From Oleoguttula mirabilis (lineage: Eukaryota > Ascomycota > Dothideomycetes > Mycosphaerellales > Teratosphaeriaceae): a DNA stretch of 64,000 bases. Shown in pieces: positions 9,113-18,674 of the stretch (position 1 is the first letter of the stretch; the number at the start of each line of letters is the position of its first letter). The notes under the pieces are model-generated. The model saw only the letters and a list, made by a program, of their open reading frames with translations, did no database searches and was not told where the DNA came from. A program made the position numbers and the translations under genes. The stretch is from assembly GCA_035135055.1 (NCBI GenBank), contig JAVFHQ010000016.1:434001-498000 (forward strand), read 5' to 3'.

Positions 9113-10265
9113 GATACAGTGGCTCAACACTTGGAGATAACAGAGAAGTACACCGCCTGGTCTGCGGCTGTTGCAGTCTCCTCTTAGGCTCTCTGTCCTT
9201 TGTTCTCCTCCAAGGTCGTTGGTCAATCTCGACCGACCGAGGGCGATTACAGTGGCTTAAGACTCGGAGATGGCCCAATGAATACCTCGGACTGTCTTAC
9301 AACCTTGTTAGCTTTCGGCTGAGGCTGTTGAGCGACTCTAGCATACCCAGGGTGCATACAGTAGCTCAAGACTCGGAGATGTGAAAGATTCTTCAGTGGA
9401 TACGTTGTCCTTAATTAGCAACCTTACCTCCAAGCTTGTCAATCGGTTCTGACATACCAAGGACGAGTACAGTGGCCCCGTCGGTGATGTAAGGTATGTT
9501 TTTAGGGCAGCCTGGGCATGCCGTGCTTTCCTCCAGATAGTTGCTCACTTTTAGCAGACTAGATGCGAAAATGATGACTTGAGACTTGGACAGCTGCCAC
9601 AAGATACGCCGCGGTCATCTCATTATATTCTCATAGGTCAAAAATATCCCTCTAGTTTGCTAGTCGATTCCGGCATACTAACGGCGAATACAGTGGCTCA
9701 AGACTCGGAGATAGCTCTACGAATGCACTAGGCCTACCCTTTAGGCTCCCCTCTTCTGCCTATTCGACAATCGCACCTTGGTCTATTCTCCTCCAAGACT
9801 GTCAGTAGATCCTAATGCATCAAGAGCGAATACAGTAGCTTAAGACCTGCGGATAGGCCATAGTTCAAGAGATATACCTCCTACCGGGTCGATCTTACAA
9901 TCTCTCCTCTTCTGCCCCTCCCTTAGATTTACCTCCGTTTTCCTGTAAACTTGTAGGTCGTTTTCAGTATACCAACGGCGAATACAGTTGCTCAAGACTC
10001 GGAGATGGCTCTGAGAACCCGCCAAACCTATCTACAATCGATTCTTTTATGCATATTGTATGACCACACAACTGTCTCCTCTCCTAAGCTTAGTAGTCGT
10101 TTGAGTATACTGAAAGCGAATACATTGGCCCAGGACTCGGGGATGGCCCGAGAGGATAGACCAGGTGTATTCTGCAGCCCTCTAGCTAAGCCGTCATGTT
10201 CTCCAGGAACGTCGGCCAAACTCAGCGTACTGACAGCGAATACAGTGGCTCATGACTCGGAGATG
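9113..10265. repeat. Degenerate tandem array with conserved 26-bp core
   Basis: The core aatacagtggctcaagactc followed by ggagat recurs near 9113, 9245, 9354, 9468 (poor), 9687, 9828, 9980, 10119 and 10239. Intervals are about 132, 109, 114, 219, 141, 152, 139 and 120 bp. Flanks are also partly shared: a tctcctccaag element and gtcgtt/gtatactaacggcg precede the core, and a pyrimidine-rich block with caggccta follows. All copies are in the same orientation. The array ends directly beside the 3' end of the minus-strand orphan gene. No open frame is maintained through it. Confidence 0.8.
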
Positions 10266-10345
10266 ACTCAAAGGGATACACCAGGCCTAGTCTACCAGCT
10301 CTCCTCTGCTACCTATCGTACAGTCACGCCTTTAGCTCTTCCACC

Positions 10346-12051
10346 CTATGCCGGGTAGTCCCCGATCCGTCCGCCAACCTGAACATTCAGGAACTCATAG
10401 TCCATAATCGGGTTAGGTCCTTCAGCAAGGGTCATCCACCCTCGCTCCACCGCAGCCTTAGCTGTGAGTATGCGGTTGCCGTCGGCCGTCATGTCGGCTA
10501 CCTGCCAGACCAAAGTCGGCCACGAGGTGTGCAGTGGGTCGGCGTTGGCCTCGTCGTCACCCCATAAGATCGTCACGGACTTGAACACCTTGTGGCCAAG
10601 GTTTGTGCTGCCCTTATGCTGGATCCATAACCACGCGAGGCCGTAGTTGTTCTTGCACGCTATCAGAGCATAGTAACACCTGCGATCGTTAGCACACCGT
10701 TAGTGTTGAGTAGGACGACTGCGCAAGGCTAACCAATGACCGATTGCGAACGTTTGACGATCGTCCCAGGTAGGAATGTTGCCGTGCTTGTACCCTCGAG
10801 AAGCAATGCAGACTGAGATGGTTTCCAGCTTTTCCTGGGGGCTCTGGACAATAGAGACAACGATCCTGTTGAGCCACGACGTCATTGTTTGTAGCTGTAT
10901 ATTTGTGGGTCCCTTAGCTCGGCCTGGTATGCTGTTGTCCCATGTCCCTGCGGGATAGATTATCGCCTGACGGAATTGCTTCCACATTGTCCACGTAACG
11001 TCAGACCATTGCTTGAGTAACGGTAACTGATCATCAGCAGGAGGGGTGTTCGTGTGCAAACGCAGCATCTCCATGTACGCCGGACCCCAAGCAGCTTGGA
11101 TGATGATGACGCCGTCGATGATATTGTAGAGGGAGGAATAGTAGCCATTTGTAGGCTATGCTGGCTGTCAGCTTCCGGATGTCAAGCTGCCGGATATCAA
11201 GCCAATCACTTACATCATGATGTGTAGCTGCGTTATCTCCCGAGGCATACGCCCGGTCTTGTGTCCACCGCACCCCGATATTGGGTCCATGAGGGCGAGG
11301 CTGCAGGTTGACCTGGCGCTGGAGCCTCCACGGTGTGGCCGCGTTGACTACTTGCTGATCGCCAACTCGCAGAGACTGCAAAGCCCTCCGGAGTGGTTGG
11401 AGAGAGATGCCGACTTCGTCGGACGCAGTGTAGTCGGTAGGTGTCCAGGCACGGGCCGCATTTGAAAGCCCAGATGCTTTGGTATCGCTTCGTTGCCAAT
11501 TGAGTCCCCTTGGGTCAGGCCCAAAGGCCTGGACCAGTGAGAGCCCAACAGCATTCTCGTCTTGAATCATCCAGGCTGTCATCTGGTTTCGACCCTTGTT
11601 GACATAGTTGCACATCAATTTGTTTGGCATGGGTGCCACGATCCATGGATTCCTCGCCCGCTCCTGAAGCTCCCTCTTCTCCGCATGCTTCCGCTGCTGC
11701 GCGACCGCATCCTCCCCATAGAAAGTCTGCTCCTCGATCAGCTCGCCTTCGATGATACGCCGGGAAGTGACCCAGCCCAGCTTGAAGTGGCCTGCCGCAA
11801 CCATCTCGTCGAGGGTCAAGTCTTTCGCCGTGCCGTTGTTCGGGCCGAAGCTGTCGGGAGTGGAGACGTTGGTGCCATTGTTCGGGTCGTAGACGTCGAC
11901 GGATGCCTCGTTGGTGGTAGCGTTGAAACCAATGCCGCCGATGGTGTTCTTGAGGCTGAAGGATTGGGGGAGGTAGATAGATGACTGCCGCCAGGCTGAT
12001 GATGACGCTGATGGCAAGACGGAGATGGGTGGCGCGAACCTTGAACGCCAT
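10346..12051 (-). CDS. Membrane-anchored orphan protein, apparently frameshifted (about 530 aa)
   Basis: Minus-strand exons 12051-11214, 11155-10734 and 10679-10346; introns of 58 bp (GTAAGT) and 54 bp (GTTAGC, branch CTAAC) join in frame. The start ATG at 12051 gives 'MAFKVRATHLRLAISVIISL' and then a hydrophobic run, a strong signal anchor. The downstream frame, rich in N-glycosylation sites (NNGT, NGT, NAT), lies one base out of register, and the three exons sum to 3n+1. Removing one C from the C5 run at 11966-11970 would reconcile the frames. A globular region with many Trp ('QAAWGPAYMEMLRLHTNTPP', 'NNYGLAWLWIQHKGSTNLGH') follows. I do not recognise the family. It may be a pseudogene, flanked on both sides by repeat arrays. 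Confidence 0.6.
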
Positions 12052-12162
12052 TGTGTAGGGGCAATCGCTAGAAGGTGTGGATGATGATAGTGTTGTATGA
12101 GTGTGTCGACGGGATGGAAGTGGACGTTGGTCGAATCCCACGAAGATCTGTGGTCGTGGTTT

Positions 12163-12704
12163 TGGATGTTCAGAAGAAGGTAGTGGGTGGAGGAGAAGAG
12201 TCCAGAGGGGTACTTATGGTCGGCCCTGTGTCTTACCTGCTAGCGCCGGGTATGGCTTTGAAGGTGGCACTGTTGGTCGAGGATCGCAACGTGTTGTGTT
12301 CGTGGATGTTGGTTTTCGTAGGAAGGTTGAAGGCGGAAGAGGAAGGGCCAATGCCAGTCGGCCTGGACGTCCCTTCGGTGCGAGCGTCGGGTACGGCCAC
12401 AATGCATGCAACGTTCGGTCGAGGACCACAGCGTGGTATGTTGGGGATGTCGGTATTCTCAAGAAGGTTGAGAATCGAAGAGAGGTGATACTTATGGTCC
12501 GCCCGAGTGTACTATGCCTCCGCGTGCTAGTGCCGGGATGGCCTCGAAGGATGCTGGTGGAGTAGCCCGATGTCGTAGAGTGGTGGATGTTGATGTTCGG
12601 AAGTAGGATGAAAGAGGAAAGAGGGAAAAGGAAGAGGTAGTTGTACTCCGCTCCAGTACCCTCATGTGCTAGCGCCGGCGGGGACCCTGCAGGATGCGGC
12701 GTTT
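12163..12704. repeat. Degenerate tandem repeat, period about 142 bp, four copies
   Basis: Two markers alternate. gtgctagcgccggg starts near 12237, 12379, 12524 and 12666 (steps 142, 145, 142). tggatgttg followed by gaaggttga starts near 12163, 12303, 12443 and 12587 (steps 140, 140, 144). A detached copy of the first marker lies near 13155. Frames across it on either strand are repeat artefacts. The array sits directly upstream of the orphan gene at 12051. Confidence 0.75.
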
Positions 12705-14058
12705 GCAATCGGCACGTGCTCAGCTTCCCGATATGGCAGGCACGCACTTTGCTGTAGCCGAGCAGCCTCGCTGGTGTCCGATCCAACCTCGTTGCCCTAG
12801 ACCGCAAGCTTGCTCGATCTCCGCGTTCTGTGACGCAGATCGAGCCGCTGTACGGCCTTCCACCTGCTGCGCAACACTCAAGCCCGGGGTAGTCTGACCA
12901 GACGGCTGCGTGACCTCTGCGATCTCTTCGACGGGCTGAGCAGCTGTACGGCCTACTAGCCGCTTCCAAGACTCGGATCTCGAGTGGTTTTCTTGTGCGT
13001 CTCGAGTGTTGCAGGAGTCTACCGTTGCGCGCGTGTGTCTGTGGGTGGCCGTGATGTTATGTGGTCGCCAGTATGTGGAAGAGATGTGATTATTGGATCA
13101 AGGTTGTGGTTGCAAAGATGAACAGGAGATGGATCAGATCCGGTGCGGTCTCGTATGCTAGTGCCAGCTGTCGAAACTTGGTAATCCCAGAGAGGAAGTA
13201 GCACGTGCTAAAGTCCCCAAATTGGCAGTTGCGCTGGGCATGTGAGGTCCGCGGGCGGACCAATGACGCTTGATCTCTGTGACTTGATGTTCCTCAAGGA
13301 CGCCGTATTGCCAATCGACATGCACGAGAGTGAGACTGTAGGGAGTAGACGACAGTCAGCAGCAGTTACCTAGAGATCACGAACCTCATCAATGTTGCGG
13401 TTTCGGTTGGACCGTTGGACGTTAGAAGTTGGAGTTGCCTGCTGGCGTCTTGACAGCCGGACTATCAAACAGGTAGCAATAATGACCAGTACCAGGTACG
13501 TACGGCATAATGCATCCCACGTACTCTTAGACGACGACCGTTGCGTGATCTCCGCATCCACGCAACCCATTCGAGGTGCAGTACTCCCTCCCAGGAGCTT
13601 CGCAAGACCGTAACTCGTCAAGACTAAGAGCGTTGGGCCATCTCTACGCCAGTCTGGCCAGCGCCAAGCGGACAATTCGAATCCGGCCAATCGTCGCTGT
13701 ACCGCCTCTCGTCAACGTCCGAACAAGCTCTTGGGGATGCGAAAGGAGATATGGACCACCGGTCCATCCCTTGGTAGATTCACCCGCAACGAGCAGCAAC
13801 TCAAGTGTGGTACATAGCTCAGATCCAGGGTTTTAGGGGCGTCGGACCTCACACCCACGTGAGTAGCTTGTCCTCCATCAGCAAGCCTTTCAAACAAGCA
13901 GACGAAACCACGAACGCACACGCATATTACAGGATGCTGTACAGCGGTAGCGTATCCCGGTCCGACAACCCAACGCCACCAACGCCTACGCTGCCGGGAA
14001 AAGGGTTTCTGGTCCTCACACTAAACACATGGTTCTCCTTGCCCACAAGGGGCCCTCG
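12705..14058. other. Intergenic, repeat-derived in part
   Basis: It contains a weak direct repeat around two ctgtacggcct sites (near 12850 and 12943) and the detached repeat marker near 13155. The rest shows no gene. The last few hundred bases are the 3' flank of the polymerase delta subunit gene. Confidence 0.4.
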
Positions 14059-15660
14059 TCAGTCAAAGACCTCAAACCTCACCACCTCCGGCACAAGCGT
14101 TTCCATATCCACCACCACCACCTCCCCCGTCTCCTTGAACCTCGGCACGGCAATAATCCTGACGGCCTGCCCGACCGGCCCTTCGATCAGTGTCGTCTCA
14201 AACCTCGGCTGATTGCCGACGAAAAACACATGCGGACAGTCCTTGATCACGAACTGATCCTCATCCTGGAAGGGATAACACGGCAGCGTGTCAGGGGCTG
14301 TAGGCGCGGAGAGGCGCCACCGCAGCATGGCCTCCATCATCTCGAGCCGCTCCTCGCCGGCGATGTACTTGTAGACGTCGTCAACGGGCTGGCCGCCGGT
14401 GCCGAGGAAGCGGAAGCCGTCGAGGGTGAAGTCGGCCGGGTTGGTTTGGGAGTCGAACCAGCCGACCTCCTCGCCGTCACCGTCCTTGGTTGTTGCAGTA
14501 GGCGGCGCCATGTAGTTCCGGCTATGCGGGAACATGGCCGCGTGGATGGGCTGTTGCGGCAAACTCGTGCTCGTCGGGTCTTGCGCGCCGGGTAGTAGTG
14601 TGATGGGCATGCTCGGGAGCAGACTCGCCAACCACTGATCTAGCCGATCGGTCGGCGCGGCGTTGTAGGCGGCGCTGTCGTACCCGTATTTGCGTGTCCC
14701 GGAGGCCTTGGCGGCGTTTTTGGTGGCCGCGGTGATGACGTCCTGACGCGAGGGGATGGGCGAGGCGTGCGAGAGGGAGTTGCCTGCGATGATGAGGCGG
14801 GAGATAGTGCTTGCGTCTTCCTGGTCTGCTGGGCTTGTGCTTTCGCCGAGAAGGTATTCGAGGAGGAGGTCCAGGGTGAGAGTGTCACCTTCGTCGCCGG
14901 AGATGCCGAGGCCGGAGACAATGGCGACTTTACCCGCTCTTGGCCGCTTCTTCTTTGAACCTGGCTTCTTGCCTGTCAGGGCGGTGTTGCCGTCATCGGC
15001 TTCCCATCTCTGCGGTTGGCGTGGGAGGTCCGGGACTCGTAAGTCGAGCACCTCGAAATCGCCGTCCTTGTTCTCGGTGCCGACGACGGCCACAATGGCT
15101 CCCGTGACCAGTAGACAGCCGCGCAGAAAGCTGCCGGTGAGTCGTAACCGCCCACTCTCGTCCTCCAGCATGATCTGCGTCCCCACACCCCCGGTACCAC
15201 CCGCATGCGCCCCATGCGCTCCCTCCCCCGCCTCCAACGCCACGCTCGGATGATCGTACTTGACCCTGGTGGGCGGCGCAGCAATCCAATGCTCCTTCCC
15301 GATGTCATCCAGCACGTTGGGCTTGAGCGGCATCTCCATATAACACGTCCCGACCACCCAGCACAGCTCGCCCTGCCTCACATCCAGCACCCTGTCGACT
15401 CGTCTCGCCGTCTCGTCCGCGATGGAGAAGGTGTCGAAGGCGTCGGCAGCGATGGCGAGGGTGGCGGGTTTCAGCTGGGCGAGGCGCGCAAAGTACATGT
15501 CGGCGTACTGGTTCTGGTAGTGACGGGCGGAGCCGGGTGGCAGACGGTAGGTGGGGTGAGGGGTGTAGGCCGAGGGGGTGCGGTCCAGCACCGCATGTGG
15601 AGTGGACATGTCGGGTGTTTCGAGAAGTGACGTGTCGGTGGAGGGATCTTGGCCATTCAT
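14059..15660 (-). CDS. POL31: DNA polymerase delta subunit 2 (533 aa)
   Basis: Single exon. The first ATG is at 15660 (MNGQDPS...); the open frame extends slightly upstream only with non-ATG codons. Residues about 50-200 form the OB-fold part ('GTCYMEMPLKPNVLDDI', 'GSFLRGCLLVTGAIVAVVG'). The rest is the inactive calcineurin-like phosphoesterase fold typical of B-subunits ('VAIVSGLGISGDE', 'LIIAGNSLS', 'MPITLLPGAQDPTSTSLPQQ', 'CPHVFFVGNQPRFETTL'). The metal-binding residues of active phosphoesterases are replaced, as expected. It links the catalytic Pol3 subunit to Pol32 in lagging-strand synthesis and repair (family knowledge). It is divergently paired with the Dsl1/Zw10 gene, with 348 bp between starts. 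Confidence 0.93.
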   Translation of the reverse strand: MNGQDPSTDTSLLETPDMSTPHAVLDRTPSAYTPHPTYRLPPGSARHYQNQYADMYFARLAQLKPATLAIAADAFDTFSIADETARRVDRVLDVRQGELCWVVGTCYMEMPLKPNVLDDIGKEHWIAAPPTRVKYDHPSVALEAGEGAHGAHAGGTGGVGTQIMLEDESGRLRLTGSFLRGCLLVTGAIVAVVGTENKDGDFEVLDLRVPDLPRQPQRWEADDGNTALTGKKPGSKKKRPRAGKVAIVSGLGISGDEGDTLTLDLLLEYLLGESTSPADQEDASTISRLIIAGNSLSHASPIPSRQDVITAATKNAAKASGTRKYGYDSAAYNAAPTDRLDQWLASLLPSMPITLLPGAQDPTSTSLPQQPIHAAMFPHSRNYMAPPTATTKDGDGEEVGWFDSQTNPADFTLDGFRFLGTGGQPVDDVYKYIAGEERLEMMEAMLRWRLSAPTAPDTLPCYPFQDEDQFVIKDCPHVFFVGNQPRFETTLIEGPVGQAVRIIAVPRFKETGEVVVVDMETLVPEVVRFEVFD

Positions 15661-16008
15661 GGTGGCGTTGGTGGCGAGTGCGTCGAGGGAAGTGAGGTTC
15701 AACTTGCAATTATTCTTCTATGTTGCAGATGAGAACGCGTCGAGGTTCGCGTTCACGACGCGGTCTAGCTTCCGCGCTTGCCGAAGCTTTTCCGAACGTC
15801 TGCCGAGAGCTAGCGCACGGCAGGTTCGGCGAGCTCGGCAAGCGGTCGGCAGACCTCGGCAGCCACTCGGCAAACGCGGAGACTAGCTGTAAAAGGAATC
15901 GTGCGTCATCGCGTTCACGAACGTGCCTCCACCTCGACTTGTCAGAAACATGAAGTGAACCTCACCTCACCTCGCGTCCACCAGCTAATACCAGCCCTAT
16001 TCGCCACC
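15661..16008. promoter_or_regulatory. Bidirectional promoter with ACGCGT box and phased TCGGC repeats
   Basis: ACGCGT at 15735-15740, 75 bp upstream of the POL31 ATG, matches the MluI cell-cycle box bound by MBF in yeasts. Five TCGGC motifs start at 15826, 15835, 15846, 15856 and 15867, about one helical turn apart. Inverted GCCGA copies lie at 15780 and 15802. The ATG context of the plus-strand gene (gccaccATGg) is an ideal Kozak match. Function of the TCGGC cluster is unknown. Confidence 0.55.
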
Positions 16009-18576
16009 ATGGCCACCGCCGACCCCATTCCGCCCGCAATCCTCCAATACATCTCCCACAACACCTACCCGGACTCGGAATCCGTCTTCTCGTCCACCCT
16101 CACCACTCCCTCCATCTCCACCCTCCTGCAGGAGCTCCACGCCGCGCAAGACGATGTCAAGAACGACATACGCACCCTGAGCAAAGCCACAGCACCGGAC
16201 ATTGACACATGGATCTCGCGCGCCCAGGCGCTGCAAGCCGATATTCTGCATTCCCGTGACACGGCCCGCGCCATCGTTGCCGAGCACGAGGAAGGAAGAC
16301 AGCTAAAGGTGCAGGTGGAGGATGCGGCTAGCAAGGTGGCGTTACTGGAGCGGGAGGTGGGCTTCGAGGAGACGCTGAGCGGGACGCTGGAGCACATCCG
16401 CTATGCGAACGGGGTGCTCGATGCGGTGCAAGACGAGGCGGTCAAAGGCAATGTCGAGGCTGCGCTCGAGCGGCTAGAGACGGCGCAAGAGAGTATTGAC
16501 GGGCTAGACGATGTCAGGGAGACACGTGCTTGCGGGTTACTGCAGGGCAGGGTCAAGCAGTTACGGGACAGTCTGGCGGAGACGGCGACGGAGTTCTGGA
16601 ATGCATTGCTCGACGTGCGGGTAGAGGAGAAGATTGTGGCGGTGAAGCGGGGCGGTGGGCTTTCGTCGTATGTGCCGGACGCGGCGGCGGACTTGCTGGA
16701 GACGGACCTGGAGGATTTGGTCATGGCGGCGCAGGTTTTGGGCATCTTTGACGGGCTGGTGCTAACGCTGAGTAGGGATGTGGAAAGAGCAGTTGTTCGG
16801 CCGCGTTTGCTGGTAGACGAGGATGGGCAGGTGGTGAAGGTCATCTTCAACGCTGCGGAGCTGTCTTGCGCGGGCAAGAGCGACGACACGAGCCTCGCCG
16901 CACTGCTAAAGGATCTGGAAACCATCGTGACGTTTCTCGCCACCCACCTCCCGGCATCCATCTCCCTGCCCCTCTCGGACTTGCTCATACCCGCTTTATC
17001 CACGCGCCTAGAGGATCACTGGCTGGAACCCGCCGTACCGCTCGATATCTCCGAAATGCCAGCTTTCCAAGACACACTTGCCCGCGTGCAGCATCTCGCA
17101 GACCATATCGACAAGTGCAGCTTGCGCGGCACGAAACATCTCCACGACTGGGTTGAGGGTGCGCCGCGCACGTGGCTTACTAAGCGGAGAGAAGCCGTAT
17201 TGGGTGAGGTGAGGAATTTGGTCTTTGCGGGATTGGGAGAAACGGAGGTGGTGGAGAGGGTGGAGACGCGGATGGTGGCTAGGGAGGATCATGCGGCGCT
17301 TGGTGGTGGTGCGATTGAGGAGGGAGGGGAGGAGGAATGGGACAGCGCTTGGGAGGAGCCGGCGGAGGAGGAGAAGGAGATCCCAGTGGAAGGGCGGCAT
17401 GGTTCTAGCATTGTGGCTGCTGCGGATGGTGCAGAGGAGGATGACGAGAGCAGTGCGTGGGATACCAATGATCCTGACGACAAGCCTGCTAACGAAGCTG
17501 CTGGTGACGAGGAAGGCGAAGGCGATGCGTGGGGTTGGGGCGACGACGAGAAGGCCGCAGCGAGCCCGGTCGCCACCAAGCCCACCAGCCAGTCTTCATC
17601 AGCAAAGCCGAACGGCACCACGCCTACTCCAACACCCACAAAGCCCGCGGAACGCGAGATGACCCTCCGTGAGACCTTCACCGTCACAGCAATCCCTTCG
17701 GGCATCCTGACCATCATCCAAACCCTCATCGCCGATGCCCAGACTCTCGCCGGCTCGGCCTACGCCAGCTCGCCCATCGCGCCGGCCGCCACGGGACTAT
17801 ACACCCTGCCGACATTGGCACTGGCCATCTACCGCGCCACGGCCCTGACGGCCTACACCACCAAACTAGCGGCCACGGGAAACATGTTGATCTACAACGA
17901 CGCCTCGCACCTCTCCTCGCTTTTGCGGGACTGGCAGAACGGCGAGCCGGAGAAGTCGCGGCTGAGATTGGACGGCGACGTAAAGGCTTTAGAAACTTTC
18001 GCCAAGCGCGCTTACTCGGCCGAGATGGAGAGCCAACGCACCATCCTCAAAGACCTGTTGGACGGCGCGGGTGGATTCGGGAACGTGACGAAGCCGCCGT
18101 TCAAAGCTGAGTGTGAGAGTGCCGTGGAGCAGACGGTCGATCGGTTGCGGGAGGTCGGGAAGTTGTGGAAGGGCGTGCTATCCGATGGCGCTTTACTGCA
18201 GAGTCTCGGCTCTCTCCTCGCTACCGTGACAGGGAAGATGATAGCGGAAATCGTCGACCTGGGCGATATTGGCGAGGAGGACTCGCACCAGCTCCGCAAG
18301 CTCATGGATGTTGTCTCGGCTGCCAAGGACCTCTTCGTGCAACAGGGCGGTGGGCAGGACATGACGTTCATCTACTGCCCCAACTGGCTCAAGTTCCAAT
18401 ACCTGGCTGAGATTCTGGAGAGCAGTCTGGCGGATATCCGGTACCTGTGGAGTGAAGGGGAGTTGAGTCTGGAGTTTGAGGCGGAGGAGGTGGTGGAGTT
18501 GATTGAGGGGCTGTTTGCGGAGAGTGAGATGAGGCGGCGGGCTATTGGGGAGGTTAGGCGGGGCGGGCGGAGATAA
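16009..18576 (+). CDS. Dsl1/Zw10-family ER vesicle tethering protein (855 aa)
   Basis: Single exon. The start at 16009 has a perfect gccaccATGg context. The N-terminal half is predicted helical with coiled coil ('QVEDAASKVALLEREVGFEE'), typical of Zw10/Dsl1 CATCHR-family tethers. The C-terminal region ('IYCPNWLKFQYLAEILESSL', 'LSLEFEAEEVVELIEGLF') matches the Zw10/Dsl1 C-terminal domain. Between them, residues about 430-560 form an acidic disordered 'lasso' with Trp at 444, 448, 484, 508 and 510 in contexts such as EEEWDSAWEEP and DAWGWGDDE. In yeast Dsl1 similar acidic Trp motifs bind COPI coatomer (family knowledge). The likely role is Golgi-to-ER retrograde tethering with Sec39 and Tip20 partners; a kinetochore role as in animal ZW10 is less likely in fungi. 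Confidence 0.88.
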   Translation: MATADPIPPAILQYISHNTYPDSESVFSSTLTTPSISTLLQELHAAQDDVKNDIRTLSKATAPDIDTWISRAQALQADILHSRDTARAIVAEHEEGRQLKVQVEDAASKVALLEREVGFEETLSGTLEHIRYANGVLDAVQDEAVKGNVEAALERLETAQESIDGLDDVRETRACGLLQGRVKQLRDSLAETATEFWNALLDVRVEEKIVAVKRGGGLSSYVPDAAADLLETDLEDLVMAAQVLGIFDGLVLTLSRDVERAVVRPRLLVDEDGQVVKVIFNAAELSCAGKSDDTSLAALLKDLETIVTFLATHLPASISLPLSDLLIPALSTRLEDHWLEPAVPLDISEMPAFQDTLARVQHLADHIDKCSLRGTKHLHDWVEGAPRTWLTKRREAVLGEVRNLVFAGLGETEVVERVETRMVAREDHAALGGGAIEEGGEEEWDSAWEEPAEEEKEIPVEGRHGSSIVAAADGAEEDDESSAWDTNDPDDKPANEAAGDEEGEGDAWGWGDDEKAAASPVATKPTSQSSSAKPNGTTPTPTPTKPAEREMTLRETFTVTAIPSGILTIIQTLIADAQTLAGSAYASSPIAPAATGLYTLPTLALAIYRATALTAYTTKLAATGNMLIYNDASHLSSLLRDWQNGEPEKSRLRLDGDVKALETFAKRAYSAEMESQRTILKDLLDGAGGFGNVTKPPFKAECESAVEQTVDRLREVGKLWKGVLSDGALLQSLGSLLATVTGKMIAEIVDLGDIGEEDSHQLRKLMDVVSAAKDLFVQQGGGQDMTFIYCPNWLKFQYLAEILESSLADIRYLWSEGELSLEFEAEEVVELIEGLFAESEMRRRAIGEVRRGGRR

Positions 18577-18674
18577 GGATGTCGATCGAGCATGGCTAGT
18601 GCTGAAAGCGGAGGTGATGATATTGAAAACAGATAATCTGAATGCATGAGGATCATTGCCATCTCAAGAGCCTA

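Noticed and set aside
9113..10265. Array considered as CRISPR or as Pol III genes
   Set aside because: Spacing is irregular, units are diverged and this is a eukaryote; the core only weakly resembles a B-box and no T-run terminator follows the copies regularly.
12214..12969. 251-codon minus-strand frame with internal repeats
   Set aside because: The repeats are the 142-bp satellite read through by chance; starts are non-ATG and no domain is seen.
17225..17662. Long shadow frames inside the Dsl1/Zw10 gene and similar ones inside PRP28, MSH4 and POL31
   Set aside because: GC-rich third positions of the true genes generate open antisense and shifted frames without homology.
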